From Coprinus comatus (Eukaryota; Basidiomycota; Agaricomycetes; Agaricales; Agaricaceae): DNA of 64,000 bases. The notes beneath the pieces are model-generated. The model worked only from the letters and a program-made list of their open reading frames with translations, did not search any database and was not told the origin of the DNA. The stretch lies in assembly GCA_034638255.1 (NCBI GenBank), contig JAWPGT010000027.1:124001-188000 (forward strand). The letters run 5' to 3'. Every line of letters begins with the position of its first letter. Positions within the stretch are counted from its first letter, which is position 1. Below, in pieces: positions 1 through 14,600 of the stretch. The translations under genes were made by a program, and so were the position numbers.

Positions 1-3000
1 CGGAAGACCAGAACTATTCTTCGACGAATTCTTTCCCACTGATCTCCAACAATGACATTTTTTCCATGACACAGAGAAGATACCTCGAACCATGGATTTG
101 GGTAAACAACTATGACAGGAGTTCTTTGCAAATGAAAAAATGACTATTTTTCTTTCAATAGATTTGTTAGTTCTTTTTGAAATTGATTTAAGGTGGTGGG
201 GCACACACGGGCATAGATAATGTGACATTCTGTATTCTGAACCCGACACTGGTCCAATCGACAATTCCGATTCGGAAGGTCACCGTTTGCCATGAAACAA
301 ATCAAAGTAAATATTTTAAAATTTAAAATGTGAAAGAATTTTCATACATCGGATCATATACTGAACACTGCTGGACCTGATCGAAATATTGAAAGAGCCA
401 TAAAATTGCATAGCATCAAAATGAAGGTTGTGGTGTATAAGTATGAATATAAGAAAAATGAAAGCCTCCTTTGTTGGGACCCTTTCATATGTAATATACA
501 CAGGCTCCTGGGGTGACGCTCCATATCTCAATTCATTAAATAATCTTATAAATCTCGTCGCAATATCTCCCATTTCGACAGATAAATCTCACAAGGGTGA
601 AAATTGGAGAGAAATCGGGTTAAGTAGATTCCAGATGTCACGGCGATCCACCAACATCTTGGAAGACTGTCAACTCCGAGCTGGCATGCGTTTTCACTGA
701 ACCACCGCGATACACGATGTAGTGCATACTTTTATTCGGAACGCAAGAATATTATACCTGGAGCCTGCCATGAGACCAGGTTGAGACGTTTGAACCCTTG
801 CGGAGCAGAGTGATAATTTATTTCGGGGAAGGTTGCGAAAACCTCCTTCTGGTGGGATTGCCTAGGAGATTCCGAACTACTCGCTCACTCAAAGCTGATA
901 CTAATATTTACGCTGTCAGTCATGTCCCGGTTCTCTCACACGATGTTCTCTGCGACCTCTATCATCTATTATTATTTATAATAAATAAGCGGGGTAATAT
1001 TGGGTACTATTTTTAAAATAGATAATTTCGACATATCATTTCAATTGTTAACCATCGAACGAGCCTATGTTGATCTTTATGATACCACGTCGGAAAATAT
1101 TCAACCTTTTGCGAAATAAATAAGTACGACTGAAGGCCAAGTAGTAGACACTCAGACCAAGAGGCTGCTACTCACCCGTGAACCGGTATAAGTATACCCG
1201 CACGTTAATGTTACAAGAGTTGGTCGAATATCGCCCGGCTATTATTTATGTGGGTATAATGATAATATTAGTTCGGAGGTATCGTTACCTGTAATCAGTC
1301 GCTTCAAAGAAGAGCCATGCTGTAAACACAGTTGCAATTGATGAAAGTGGCAGTGAAACTGCTCACAGAGGGAAGCCGATGCTACTAGTGATGATTCCCG
1401 ACGCATATATGTCCAAAGTAGACATGCTACACCACTCAAGTCCATTTAGGTCTTAAACGATCACGCTCACATGGAGCCCGGTATACCGCAGGGGTAAAAG
1501 CAATGTCCGAATCAACTTCATTGTACACACCTCTTACCTGCAAGCATGCGCGTGTTTATGACTAGACAACTCCCGATTTCAGAAAGATAATCTTCCCCGC
1601 TTCCGGTAGCCTAGAACTCGTTTGTGACCAAGTTTTTTCAAGTAGTCGCATGACTAGTAAAAGTTGTCCGTTCATCCATTCACACGTCACCCGAGAAACT
1701 GGTACTTATCTTTCCAACTTTCGCTGATCGAAAGAATCCGTGAATGGCGTTTAACATATTTCCATTCACTCTTTCGCCCCTCAGGAAGTCAAGACGTGAG
1801 AGAAAAGTTGACCTCATTGCAACAGTATTAGGCCACGAGGCGGTACCGCAATTGCCTCGAGTCAAGTAAAAACAGTTGAACATTCTCGATCGAGAAGTAC
1901 AGTCGATTGTCGCACCCTAAATGTAAATGAAACTAATAAATGGAACTAAGGTGACTACACTGCTCGCAGTGGCACATTAGATCATATCAGTATAGTAGCT
2001 TTTGCCAGGAGGTATTGCGGTGTGTGTGTGTGTGAAGGTCGTTGTGTCATACCCACACACAACTACAGAGAAAAAGTGCAGTTCCAGTCCCAATGGACTG
2101 CTCGAATGGCAGATCCTCTCATTATTAGAGATTTCTTCACACGTTTGGAAAAGCACAGCAAACTTCTCTTAACTTCCCTCGAGATTGCGATTCGGGGCGC
2201 TCTAAGTGAAAACATTGCCTTTTTGTAGACTAGCACTGCGATTATCGATTACGCTCATCTATCAGGAGCTTAGCATCTATGAACGATTCCGACACAGGGA
2301 AATCGATACAGGAGGAATTTTGAAGGAATGATATATATAGAACCATTTTCTTACTCGTGCACTTGCTCATGATCTAACTTTTGGCTAACTGATTTTAGGT
2401 TTTTGATTGATATGTGGGGTGTTAATGACCCACACAACGTATACATATGGAATTATGCGTATATTAGATCCACGTTGCGGTTTTTTCCTTGGAGAAAAAT
2501 ATGGTTGTTACTTATTCAAGATGTCGATGTACTAATAAATCTATATATAACGAACACAATCAAAATTCATTAATAATTTGATAATGATTCTGATCACGAA
2601 GAACTAGGTAGCTAACTGTCTGTCGCACTCTCATTTTGGCTGCCTTAGTGAAATATATGCTTATTGTGATTCAATTTGGGCGCTTAAGTAGTAGTAGCCA
2701 TTGATCCTTATTTTTCGGTGACCTAAAAACGTGGTGGCGTAGCCTGAGAAACGTGAGGAGTAAGTCCTGGACTTAAACATAGTAACCAAGGAGCATCACA
2801 ATAGTGCGGAGGTATGCTCCTATTTCCAGGTCTCAAATGTCCAGTTAATCTGGCACATTGAGTATGCTCAGTCACACTGATAGTACTGACTTCGAAGTGG
2901 CGTGATTATCCCACAGGGTAAGCGAGTCTTCATATTAGTTAGGTCTTCCTTTGAGCCTAGTAATCTGTTCACTCGAAGAAGATGAAAGGAACCCATCCCA

Positions 3001-6000
3001 GGAACTATTCGGGCAGCATACTTGCTTACTCTGTGTTTTTTTTTAAAAAAATTTACAAGTAGCTTCCGATCCATGGCCATAATGTAGTAATAATCGGTTG
3101 GGATGCTTCAATGGGTGTGAATGTTTCTCCAATGGACCGTAGTTTGACTTAGGGGTAATCTAATGGTGGGTAATTTAGTGGTCTTCCGTTTTCTCATCAT
3201 CATTTTTCATCCGTCTGATCCACGGCGTAGTTTCAGATTGTGAATGCCCTAGTACTCAGGCTCCGAACGATAGTGTACTAGTCATGTTTCAAGTTTTAAA
3301 TCCAATATAACAGCGAGAGAGGGTGGGAGGGGGAGAAGAATGCAGGGATGGCCTATAAGATATAAGGGTCAGTACAAGGTCAACGTAGCGTAAAATGTTT
3401 CATTAATACAAAGTACTTGCTCATTGATTTTGTCCCAACTGATGTATCAACTGGGAAATGGGTCGACAAGACTCGGCCCTTAACAATATGTTTAAAGAAA
3501 CTAAGTAGCCTTATAAGTTTACGACTTCCCGGTGGCACATAGTACGCCTGTATATCACAAAAGGGTTTCATGGGCGATGTTAATTAGGTAAGGAGTATCC
3601 CTACTATACGCCATCTTATCAATTCAGTAACACTTTGGGAATTTGCCATGTTCCGACCAATAAGGAGGCCTTATGGATGATGACGGTGATAAGAGAGCCA
3701 AAGTCCATCACATCAATGATCGATGGGAGTGACCCAGGTTGAGGGCACCTACTTATCAAGGGTCAACAACCAATGAACCACCATCTTGGCTGACTTTTGA
3801 TTCCGAGCTATTTTCAATGCAAAGGAAAATAACGCTGGGAAGAAGTAGAAAACAACCGGCCCGAGTCTTCGCACAATAGTGCCGACCCAACACTTGTTTC
3901 TCTTCCCTTACAGAAATACAGTACTAACTCCTCGGCCACCGAGAGTAAACTACTTCGTATCTCAGAAGCATGCTATCTACAGTATACTTCATACCGTGAC
4001 GGGTTCAATTCAACCTTCTTTCATTACTTAGATGAGCCCAGAACTACTGGAAAAATTGCGGTCGATTTTGTATCCACTTCCCGGATTGCCGACGATAAAA
4101 CCACATGTTCTCGTGTATAAAGTTATAGTAAATATGGGCTATGGTGGCGAATATCTCTGCTAAAGGCAATGATCAGCGGTATCATCATCCTATTCTACGT
4201 AATCAATTGAAAACCTCCGGCGGCGACAAAACTCCGTTAATGCCATGTATTCTACTTCGTTTTCGGAAAATATACATATATAGACCTACCAACCTGTCAT
4301 CACTACCTGCAGGTCAATAATGATTGTGAACGTGTTCTGATTAGCATACATATGATACAGTTAATCAGTTGTACGATTTATGAGTAATGAGTCAGAGAAC
4401 TAAAGTTTGTTAGGTTATTGGTCCCACTGTACGTCTATTTTAGTTAAGCGTTTCAATCAGCCTTTGGTTACATTGCGGTCCGAGCCTTGGGAACGTAAAG
4501 CATGAAGCCATGAAGTAAAGTATAACTTTATGTGGCATTCCCCACTTTTGATGTTACCTTGTATGTTTTTGTGGATTGGGATAAGATGTCCTGGACCGGT
4601 CACCCGAAATCCTAGAAAGAATCAAAAAGACATGCAAGCCAGACTTGCACTCAGTCACGCTCCGGAGAGATCGAAAAGGTGAGCATAAACTTTCTACTTA
4701 AACACTTCCGTTTTATCGTACCGTTCTCCCGAGTGGAAGAAATGGCTCTGAGAATTATGAAGATTAATAACGGGGTTGGAAATATGCCGTACATGTGGTT
4801 GCAAGGGTCTCACATGTACTGTGGCGGTAAAGGAAATTAATGGGTGAAGTTCGAAAGAGATGGAAGAATTTGAGAATAATGAAAGCATGAGCACACTACC
4901 CATAAGCTGGTCATCGCCATGGGAATTCGCGACAAAACACCGTAGTTAAACCGTGCTGGAGAGACTAATAGCTCGTTACGAATGACGTATTGAGTGAGAG
5001 AGTTATAATAATTAGCACATGTTTGAGACACTATCATGAGAAGACGTTATTGCCTACTAGATTCACCAGATCATCCCTCATAGGGTAATATTTGATTTAG
5101 GAAACTTCCCTATGTTGGCGCATGGATGGCCCTGGTTCTTTTAGCCTATAAGTGATTCTTCCGAATCCCAATTCTCCAACGGAGCACGATGTGGAAAGGA
5201 TCATCAATGTTCGTTTGTCTAGTCACAGAAACCGTGGATGTGTGAATGTGTTGAGTCGTTGTCAAGTTATCAATCCGAGTCGGGAGTCGACGTCATGAAA
5301 GAGATGAGAATTTCAACGGAAGTGTTCGAGATTGGTTCGAGAATCCATGGCTTTGTGACATGTCCGTACAACTCCGCCGCCTCGGTGTGTCTGCCAAGGA
5401 TAAATGAAAATTGTTGTGTGTGTATGAGATCAAAGCCTGACTGATCAGAAAAAAAAAGTTCCCAGACACCACTGCTGAGTCCAGTAAACAACAGATCAGA
5501 TTGTTCGGGGAGTGTTCCGCTTGATCCTTCGCCAAACCATCGAGGAAACACAGAGTAATCGAGGTAAGCCGTAAACATGTAGAGCCACAGTCACAGTCAC
5601 GATGTAACATCCTGACGTGTTACGCGTCACACATGTATCACGCTCAGCTGATGCCATTTCGGGATTTGTGTAGTGATGTCAGGGTCGTATCCTGATGAAA
5701 AGGGCGAAGTTAGGCGTCGTGGTGAAGAACGAACGTGACTTGTCCCCAGCGTGTCCCACTTCCTTAAACTTCAGGTTCGCCCCTCGGATGCTACGCCGTA
5801 GTGTTCCGATTTTCTAGGAAACATGTGCCGATCACGCCCTTTTGAATTTCGCATTTGTGATAACAATACCTTGTCCGACGAGCCTCGATTTCCACTAGTA
5901 TCATCCAATATCGTTTTTGGAGCCACATTATCACACACTCACTTTTTATACCAGCTGACCGGCATCCTTCCGACAGAAGTCAGTGAAAAGAGGGTTAGAC

Positions 6001-9000
6001 TCATATCGAGATTAGTAACGACATGATCAGTTGAATCCGATAACGAGGAGATGGATGTATGATGGATGGGTTCTAGCGCTGTGAAATACCTACTCGGATG
6101 CCTCGTGGTGATCGATGCATACACACGGTACATGACTGTCTGTACACGGAAACACGACGTGTTGTGGGTACTTACTAGTATCTCTTTCACGGTGGTATTG
6201 TTAGACCAACAGACAACCCCTTATTCTATTTGTTCTAGCAGAAGCTATACCACCACTGTCAATAGTCTGGATACCCAAGAAGACCAAGGTGGGAAATGTT
6301 GACGAGTAAACTCCAAGGCTGTGAAGGTTATTTTTGGCACACATTTCTCAGTCTACGTACATCGGTCATTAACAGATTCATTCCACTTTCTCGGTAGTGA
6401 TCATGGAAATAGCGAGCGGTGGGAAAACTGAGAATTGAGAAAGGTAATACTCCTAGCTTGTTGAACCAGTGAACACGGTACTTCTAGTAAAACCGGTGTC
6501 AGATGAACGTTAACCTTGAAGATGGCTTTAAATGGTATATTCAACAATTGTTAGTGATCCGTGTGAGTAGTGTAATATTCCCTCTCACTGTCATTGCAAC
6601 ATGAGTATCATCAATACAATTATCCCAATCAAAACTTTTTATGTACCCTTATAAAACCGGTTCCACGTTCTATTTTATAACCATACTACTTACAAGGACT
6701 CCTAGTAATAGCAGAAGCCTCTAAATCCGATATTGCCATGTATTGCACAAGGTCCAACTCATGGACGTAGTCATAAATGTAGACCGGACCGAAGGAATAC
6801 TTGCGTTCTCTTTTTATCACCGTTTTCTCCGTTTCTGTGCAAGTTCCACCGAAGTTATAGGATACAACTCACTAATACCCCCACCTGGTAAACGGTACTC
6901 ACCCCCTTCAAAGTTTCACCTACGGTTAATAAATGTATTGGCTACAGAGGGGGAAGCGATCTTCCGCCGGAATATTCTCGCGGTTTTCACCAAAATTAGA
7001 TCAAGTTATTTATAATGAAGTGGGGGGGAATGACACAATATCTGAGCAGCATTCTTGAAGGATCCTCACGACCAAGACGGGAATGATGGGAAGCTACAGT
7101 GAAATCAAACTTACCTATGCCGGCATTGTATTGAAAGTCAGATTGACTAGGCAGAAAATCAGGACAATAGATTGAAGCCTCTTTGATCATCGTGGGTTTC
7201 AATGCTAGTGCATTACAGTATATAGACTGTGCAAGCTGTTGGTTCAGAAGTTTCTCACTCATTTCGAGCTTCAAGAAGAATAACTGATGTTACCTCTTTT
7301 GGAATCTGAGGTATGGATCGGAATACACGAACAACTAGTAGGGAGGACGTGAGAGTCTGTCGATTCCTATAATGGTAATGTCACAAACTCTACATCAGCG
7401 ATGCTATGTATGTTTCCGAGGGAAACGGTAGAACATGCGAGGATGATATAGAAGTTCATCTATGCTATTACCATAGTAGACCGGCTCTTTGATGGGGGCA
7501 CTGCTACTTGTTGTGGCGGAAGTCACAGCCCGTATGTAATCAACATCGTATTTGTGCCCATTTCGGTTTGACAGCCATGAGAGGATTTAAAGATATATGA
7601 AAAAGTTTTTCACTAAGCTACTCCCAATAATGATTTATGAAGTCCCGTGCCATAGGTGACAATAGGTCTCAAACTATGAATGAAACCTGACATGGCCGAT
7701 GCTTCAATTTATCATCTTGTCAATTGAAATGGTCTAGAGCTGACCTCTGTCACGCCGAATGAAAATTGGTTTGGGCAGGTGTGGGAGGAATACTACTCCC
7801 AATTTTTTTTTCAATTGATCGGAAGTGTATTATGTCCCGGGCCTCTGGTTTTGGCGTGAGATATTACTTTTGAGTTTCCGTTGACAGTGGAGGACACAGT
7901 ACTCTGACATTGAGAGGGTGGAACGTCTCCGATTTGTTCAAACAATGATACTGATACTTTTCGTGCGTGTGATTCGAGATAAGAATGCATGTATGTTTGT
8001 GCTCCTCGTCTTGACTGAGACTGGTTGTTCTTGTGACATGCTGATTACGGAGTTAGAAGGCGTCGGTTGGCAGTAATTGTGAGAATAACCAACATCTTGG
8101 GTCCTAGAGGTACGTATTATGACAGGTTGTATGGCTTTTTAATAGCTTCGCTTGAGAAAATTTGGGAATTAGAAAGCCGAGTCTGGGCTTTTCAGTTGCC
8201 GTAGCTAGTATAACAACCAAGCCGAACACGGCCAGTTTCTTATTCTACTCCGTCAACAAGGGTAACTCACATTAGGAATACATGAGATCATATATGTTCT
8301 AATGCCTATGTTATTGGCATGATAAGTACAACAATTTTTCATTTAACTCCGAGTCTACACTCTCACGTATTTAATAAAACATACCTTGGGAGATTCTATT
8401 GTGGACCGAAGGAGCGTTCGAGGAGTTGATCCTGAGAAGACAACGGATCTCCAATGTTCGTGGGCATTCAAGTTTCTTGGAGAACTTGGCCTCATAAGTT
8501 CGTTCTGGTTCTGCCCATCGGCCGACTCTTTTCTAGGATTCTAAGATAGTGATAGTCCTCCGTCGCTGCAAACGGCCTTCATATAGCCTTATAGCTCCAA
8601 TACTGCGGTGTGTTCCCAGGCCATTTGCTTCTCACCGATATCTTCCTTGTTCATCCCTAGATTTTTGAATGGAACATGGTCTGTTTTATGTAAAGGATGT
8701 TCTAACTTCTCAGCACATTAGTAGAGCAGATAAGCATCTAGAAACATGCAGCATTGTCTTTGAAAACAGGCTACTGCGGCTTTCATGTGGGCTAGCCGAT
8801 TTATGTGTCCATTGAACAAGAAAGTTTGATAGTATTCAGCCGCGAACTTGGCTAGATGTGCGTGATGAATGTTTATGTGAGATAACCAGACTGGAAGTTG
8901 GGAAGAGGGGGATCACGAGTGACGTAAACATTTCCCTCGCTATTTATTGAGAAATCAATTCTCATCGATACACGTTTGACCTAGAATGTGCACGTGAGTA

Positions 9001-9186
9001 AGTACGAGCTGCCGAAGGCAGTGAGTTGGGAGGCATATATGTACATACAAGGAAGAGAAAATAGAAATAAACAGTAGAAGTAGAAAGTGCAACTGTGAGT
9101 AGGGTTATTTGTCTGATGCCTTTGATCCAAATACGGTACCTCATTATACACTTTTAGTTTTTTACGGCTCATTATCTCTTAGTATC
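1..9186. other. Long stretch with no recognisable gene
   Basis: I read all six frames and found only short, unrelated open frames with no domain, no conserved motif and no plausible exon chain. There are a few simple-sequence spots (for example a TG run near 2022). I saw no long terminal repeats, no tandem arrays and no transposase or reverse transcriptase motif. The most likely nature is intergenic DNA or very old decayed repeat. A small gene made of micro-exons could still be hidden here, as happens at 37.8-44.4 kb. Confidence 0.5.
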
Positions 9187-11175
9187 ATGGCAACCTTACT
9201 TCCTCCCCCCAAACGTCAAAAAGTATATCATGGCATTCCAGAACCACCCAAAGAAGAACCTAGACCGACTCCAAATATTGTTGTTCAATTTATATCAGAA
9301 GATGACGGGAGACCGTTAGCTCCAGCAGTCAATATTCCTGCAAATGTCACCAGGGAAGCTCTAGAACTTCTGGTCAATAAATTGTCTCCAGAGGTGCGTA
9401 AATTTATATCATATTGATGTACCTGTAAACACATTACAACTAGGAAGAAGATCCCATTCCTTTTGCGTTCCATGTAACAATTCCAGAAGATGAGAAAACA
9501 GGACAAACTACGCCTGCACGAATCGTCGTATCGAAATCTATTGAAGCGGATGTGTTGAACCACTCATCGGGAAATTTCTCACCAGAAGATATTATTGTAG
9601 TGCATTGTGCACCGCAAAGTGTTTTCAGAGTGAGACCGGCTACAAGATGTTCATCCACACTCTCAGGTACGTTATTTTTGTAAATAGTAATGGCTACGAT
9701 CCTAAAAAAATGTTTAATAGGTCATGCTTCACCTATCCTTTGTGCCTCTTTCTCACCTACCGGAAGACTACTTGCTACCGGAGCTGGAGATACACATGTT
9801 CGACTATGGGATTTGAATACTGAAACGCCATCACATACTCTTGTAGGCCATAAAGGCTGGGTTCTGTGTGTAGAATGGGAGCCCATGGAAAGAACTCTTG
9901 CTAGTGGCGGACATGATGGACATGTCCGACTTTGGGATCCAAAGACAGGAAAACCAATAGGTGATGCGTTGAGAGGACACACAAAATGGATTACCTCGAT
10001 TGCTTGGGAACCAATCCACATGTATGTCGTTTCATTTTTTATAATGAATAATATCATTAAATCTTATCTGGTAGTAATCCTTCAGCTCCTAGATTGGCAA
10101 CTTCCTCTAAAGATGGTACTGTTCGTGTCTGGTCAGTTGCTACTCGCCGAACGGAGTATACATTAGGAGGACATACGGCTAGTGTTAATGTCGTTAAATG
10201 GGGAGGTGCGCATGGTAAATGTGGTGTTTTGTATACTGCGAGCAGTGATCGTACTATTCGAATATGGGATGCTGAACAGGTCAGTTAATCTTCTTACAAT
10301 GATCATATTTAAATTAAAACGTACTTTAACATGACAGGGACGACCCCTATATACCCTCAAAGATCATGCACATTGGATTACAACTCTAACTCTCAATACC
10401 GATTTTGTCCTTCGTACTGGTCCTTACGATCATACATCCAAAAAACCTTCATCTGATGAAGAAGGTCAGCCATCCCTGTTTCTCGTACCAAAATTTCTGT
10501 CTCACGTTGTATAATCAGCCCAAAAACTAGCAAAAGCGCGCTACGAAAACATTTTAAAAACAACTCCAGAGCTCCTCATATCCGGTTCAGACGATCACAC
10601 ACTTTTCCTCTGGTCTCCTTTCCCTTCATCATCTCCATCTTCAACTACCGAAGATAAAACCAAAAGTCCAACAAAACCTATTACGAGATTAACAGGACAT
10701 CAACGTCAAGTTTCACATGTTGTTTTTTCACCTGATGGTCGTTGGGCCGCTAGTGGTTCTTGGGATAATAGTGTTAGACTTTGGGAAGGAAGAACTGGGA
10801 AATTCGTAGCTACTTTACGTGGTCATGTTGGTGCTGTTTATAGGTTGGCTTGGAGTGCGGATAGTAGATTGTTGATTAGTGCTAGTAAGGATAGTACATT
10901 GAAGGTTCGTCTTTTTTGAATCTCTTTTTTCTCTTTTATGCTAAATCAACGATTCAATGTGCTTTGCTTTTTGTAGATCTGGGATCTGAAAACATATAAG
11001 ATTAAAATGGATCTACCGGGTCATACAGATGAGGTGTATTGTGTTGACTTTGTAGCTGATAAGGTTGTTAGTGGTGGACGGGATAAAGTTGTAAAAATGT
11101 GAGTTTATATTGCAATCCTTTCTGATGCAGTTTTCTCATCCTCTTTTTTTTTATTTGTTCAGATGGAAACACTAG
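9187..11175 (+). CDS. RSA4: Ribosome assembly protein Rsa4 / Notchless (NLE + WD40 repeats)
   Basis: Rsa4/NLE1 binds pre-60S ribosomes and, through its N-terminal NLE domain, docks on the MIDAS domain of the AAA ATPase Rea1/Midasin, which pulls assembly factors off in the nucleolus and nucleoplasm. Eight exons can be joined: 9187-9393, 9444-9666, 9721-10021, 10075-10279, 10338-10464, 10519-10904, 10977-11098 and 11163-11175. All phases close, giving about 527 aa, the usual family size. Residues about 28-130 form the NLE domain, including an IFRV-type junction into the repeats (FRVRPATRC). The rest is a WD40 propeller with repeated GH...WD units (GDTHVRLWDL, GHDGHVRLWDP, SKDGTVRVW, SSDRTIRIWD, SWDNSVRLWE). 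The last exon adds only a few residues before the stop, as is common in this family. The ATG follows a stretch without a better upstream start. It converges with the GEF gene downstream. Identity is very likely; exon 5 has an A run that deserves care. Confidence 0.93.
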
Positions 11176-11624
11176 TTGTGATACTTGCATATATCCTATT
11201 TCTCGTAGAGTGATTAACAGTGTTGCTTGTTATTCTCATTTCGAGTGTTATAAGTAGTCTCTGCTACTTATATATGCGGGTCAAATGTCAACATATTTAC
11301 ACCACTCGCGGCCTGGTTTGACCAGAGGCTTTCAAATCGAGGGGGACTATCGATGCAAGAACAATCCAAAGCTTGGAGTGCTGAGTCTCAAATATCTAAT
11401 ATCTATTGAACAAAGAATACAAGAGTCCAAAAGCAATGTAATACACTGATAGTGTTATAGACTACTGACGAGTCGAGTTGTACAGAGAAAGTAGGCATAC
11501 ATGGAACTACTAAAGAACAAACAGAGAATAATGATAAAACATGTATACAGTTAGGGATTCGGAATCAGACTTTCAAGGTTCCGAGTCACACAAAACAACG
11601 TCTTTAATAACGAGAGAAATGAGA
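11176..11624. other. Convergent 3' intergenic region
   Basis: Space between the stop of RSA4 (+) and the stop of the FYVE-GEF gene (-). It is AT-rich and presumably holds both 3' untranslated regions and polyadenylation sites. No gene seen. Confidence 0.6.
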
Positions 11625-14600
11625 TCATTTGCTAGTCCTCAAACCCAAAAACCCGTTCAACTTCCCAACAACAGCTCCAACAGTGACCAGATCAGTTGCA
11701 CCCGTCTCATTTCCACCCCCATTCCCGTTTCTGGTTGGAATACCTTTACGAGGGGTTGTATTTGGAGTCACAACTGGAGTCCCAGAAGCTGATTTCGCAG
11801 CTTTCATAGCAGCAACTTTCCCACCCGAAACCAATGAAATTCTTCTCAATCTTCCTAAAGCAGGACTATCACCATTTCCATGTCCACTTCCACGACTTCC
11901 ATTCCCGCTCACACCATTCTCATTCCCATTTGAATTTCCTCCATTTCCAAGTTTACTACCAGTCGTGCTTGCTGTACTTATCCCCGAGCCAACTCCCGAA
12001 GTCGCACTTGAAGTACCTCCAGAACCAGAACCAGAACCAGCACCAGATGACGATGATTGTCCAGACATAGACATACTTGTTGTTCTAGCAGTAACACTAG
12101 TAGGCTGTAAAACAATAGCAGGTAACGAAAACCTTTTTGACCTTCTCGCTGTATCTTCTTTTCGTCTTCTGGGTGATGGACTTGGAGGCTGAGATAACCA
12201 ATCTAAAGTAGGTGGTGATCCGAGTGGCGAATCATACTCTTCCTCTCCTCCTCCTCTTACACCTCCTACTATGCCAAATTCCTCGTTATTGATGTTGGTG
12301 AATGAGGGATCTTCTTGAGGAGTTGAAGATTCTGTATTTTCATCAATTGTACTTGTTTGACTGTGTCCATGTTGATGTTGCGAATGTGTGTATTGATGCT
12401 GTTCTGAGTGTTGAAAATCTTCAAGGATTTTATGATAACTCTTCGGTCTAGTGACGATTGGTTTTAACCTCACACGCCCACGTTTTCCATCTTCGATTTC
12501 TCTCTCCTCTAATCCTTGAGTTTGACCACCCATACTATAAGAACCAGTTACATCAGAACTCGGAACTGGAATCGAAGATATATCCAAATCAAACATAAGA
12601 GCTTGTGGTTGAGATACTGATGTTGGTAAAGAAGGCATTGAAATCCATGAAGGTAATTTGGATAAAGATGTAATCGTATCTTGACTTGGTTCATGTTGAT
12701 TTGAATTTGAATGCACACTTACACCCAGATTGGTACTAGTAGTAGGTAATAGGAATGAGGACGATGAATTCGAATTCGGGTTTGGGTCTGGATTTGAGTT
12801 TGAATTTGGTTTAGTAGGTGAATTGGTAGAGAAAGAGGAAGTGGAAGGTATGACTGGGAAGACGGTTTCGTAGCATATGTCGCATGCTCTTGCTGGTTTT
12901 GATGATGTTTCTTTCGCGCTTGGGTCTGAGATGAAAAATGTCTATCAAATGAAAGGGGATTAGGAATTAGTATAACAAGAGGGAGAGGGAGAAACGTACA
13001 CGTCCTGAACAACCAGCACAGACACATCTTCCACAAAGTCTACAATGATGCCTTCTTCTTCTCCACATAAAAGCTTTACCACATCTCATACAACAATCCG
13101 TCTTCGCATCTGGAATCCAGATTGCAGGTACCCAATGGTCAACTTTCATTCTTCTTTCTATAGGCGGTTTTCTCAGCTTCTCCCTTCCTTTCCCATTCCC
13201 ATGTTTCTCCTTCCTAGCGTTAGGACTAGCAGTATTCGACCCTTCTTTGAAGTCCCTGTTGAACTCAAGGAATTCACCAAAATCATTCATGTTCATAGTA
13301 CTTTTTAAAACACGTATAGTTGAAGCTATACGTTCATCGGAAGGTGGGAATGGTAAGGCTTGCAAAGAAAGTCGAACGTGGTTTGTTGACGAAGATGATG
13401 TAAGTGTTGAGTTTGGGTTTGTAGCGTTAAGTGAAGCTAATAATTGAGCTTTTGAAGAACGAATCTCGAGCACCCAATCTTCCCTTTCTTGTGGAGAGGC
13501 TAAACAATAATCAATATTAATACTCAAAACTTTCGATGGAAGACAAGAAAATGTATGAAGAGACGTACCAGCATATAAAACGAAACTACTTTCAGGACTC
13601 AACACTTCAAATCTCGTTTCTTCCTCCGAAGTACGTGCCGGGACAACAATGACTTCAAAATCAATCAACGACAACCTTCCTTTGTAATTCCACCTTTCCT
13701 CTCCTAAACTACCATGTCTTCTTGAAACAGGGGGAAGTGGAATACTAGAAGTTTGTGACGTCGAACCATTCCCATTCCCAATATTATAATGGTTGGAATC
13801 AGTAGTGGGTGTACTACTATTCCAACCTATATTCATGTTCATATTCCAAGGACGTTCGTTATCTTCATTTGAAAGCCAAATAAGACAATCTGAGAAGAGT
13901 AAGAATTCTCTATCGCGTGGAGGAGAACTTTGTTCGACTTGAAGAAGTGGACCACGTTTGATTAATGTTCGACCTGGTTCGATTAATTGAAAAGGAAGTC
14001 CTGAAGTGGATCGTTGTAATGATAATAATGAAAGAATTTGCGCATGGGTTTCGAGAGAGGAATTTAATGTTGTGGTAACTATATTTCGTAACGTGAATTG
14101 TTAATAATTCAAAGCATATGGTAAGGCATAGATTTAGATAAGGAAGAACTGACTTTTAGAAACGAGTGCAAGAACTGAATTAAGACGCGAATGTTCTGGA
14201 TCTTCCTCTTCTGTATATCTGATGAGATCTTTGAGTAGAAGTAGGTACCGAGGACATCTTTGAACAATTGTCAGTAACCAATCTCTTAATTTCAGTTTTC
14301 CACATCTCGGATCACGTTCTTGAGTACTAATAAACGTCGCAAATGATTGATCATAGCGTGGATTTGGACGTAACGCGGAAGGAGGAGTTGTCATATCAGT
14401 TAAAGCTGAGATCATGGATGGGAAAGATGTGATAAAGGGATTGTAGAGTGATAAATATGGGAAATGAGAGATAAGGATTGGAGAAAGTGGTGGAGGGTCG
14501 GTGGTAAGATCGTCTCCGAGATGGTTGCTAAGAGCAGAAAGGAAGGAATGGTGAAGGTTCCATATATCGATGAAGTTAGAGAAGAGCGTAGTGAGAGAAG

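Noticed and set aside
5330..5355. tRNA-like GGTTCGA box
   Set aside because: No matching acceptor, D or anticodon stems around it; the T-arm stem does not pair.
5270..5610. Two overlapping minus-strand open frames of about 100 residues
   Set aside because: They overlap each other in different frames and neither shows a known motif, signal peptide or splice partners.
10338..10464. Apparent frame shift in exon 5 of RSA4 at an A run
   Set aside because: With six A residues all eight exons close in phase and the protein is full length; the shift came from miscounting the run.
11629..12192. Plus-strand 187-residue open frame
   Set aside because: It is the antisense of the Gly/Ser/Asn-rich tail of the FYVE-GEF gene; Pro/Phe-rich sequence is a mirror of that bias.
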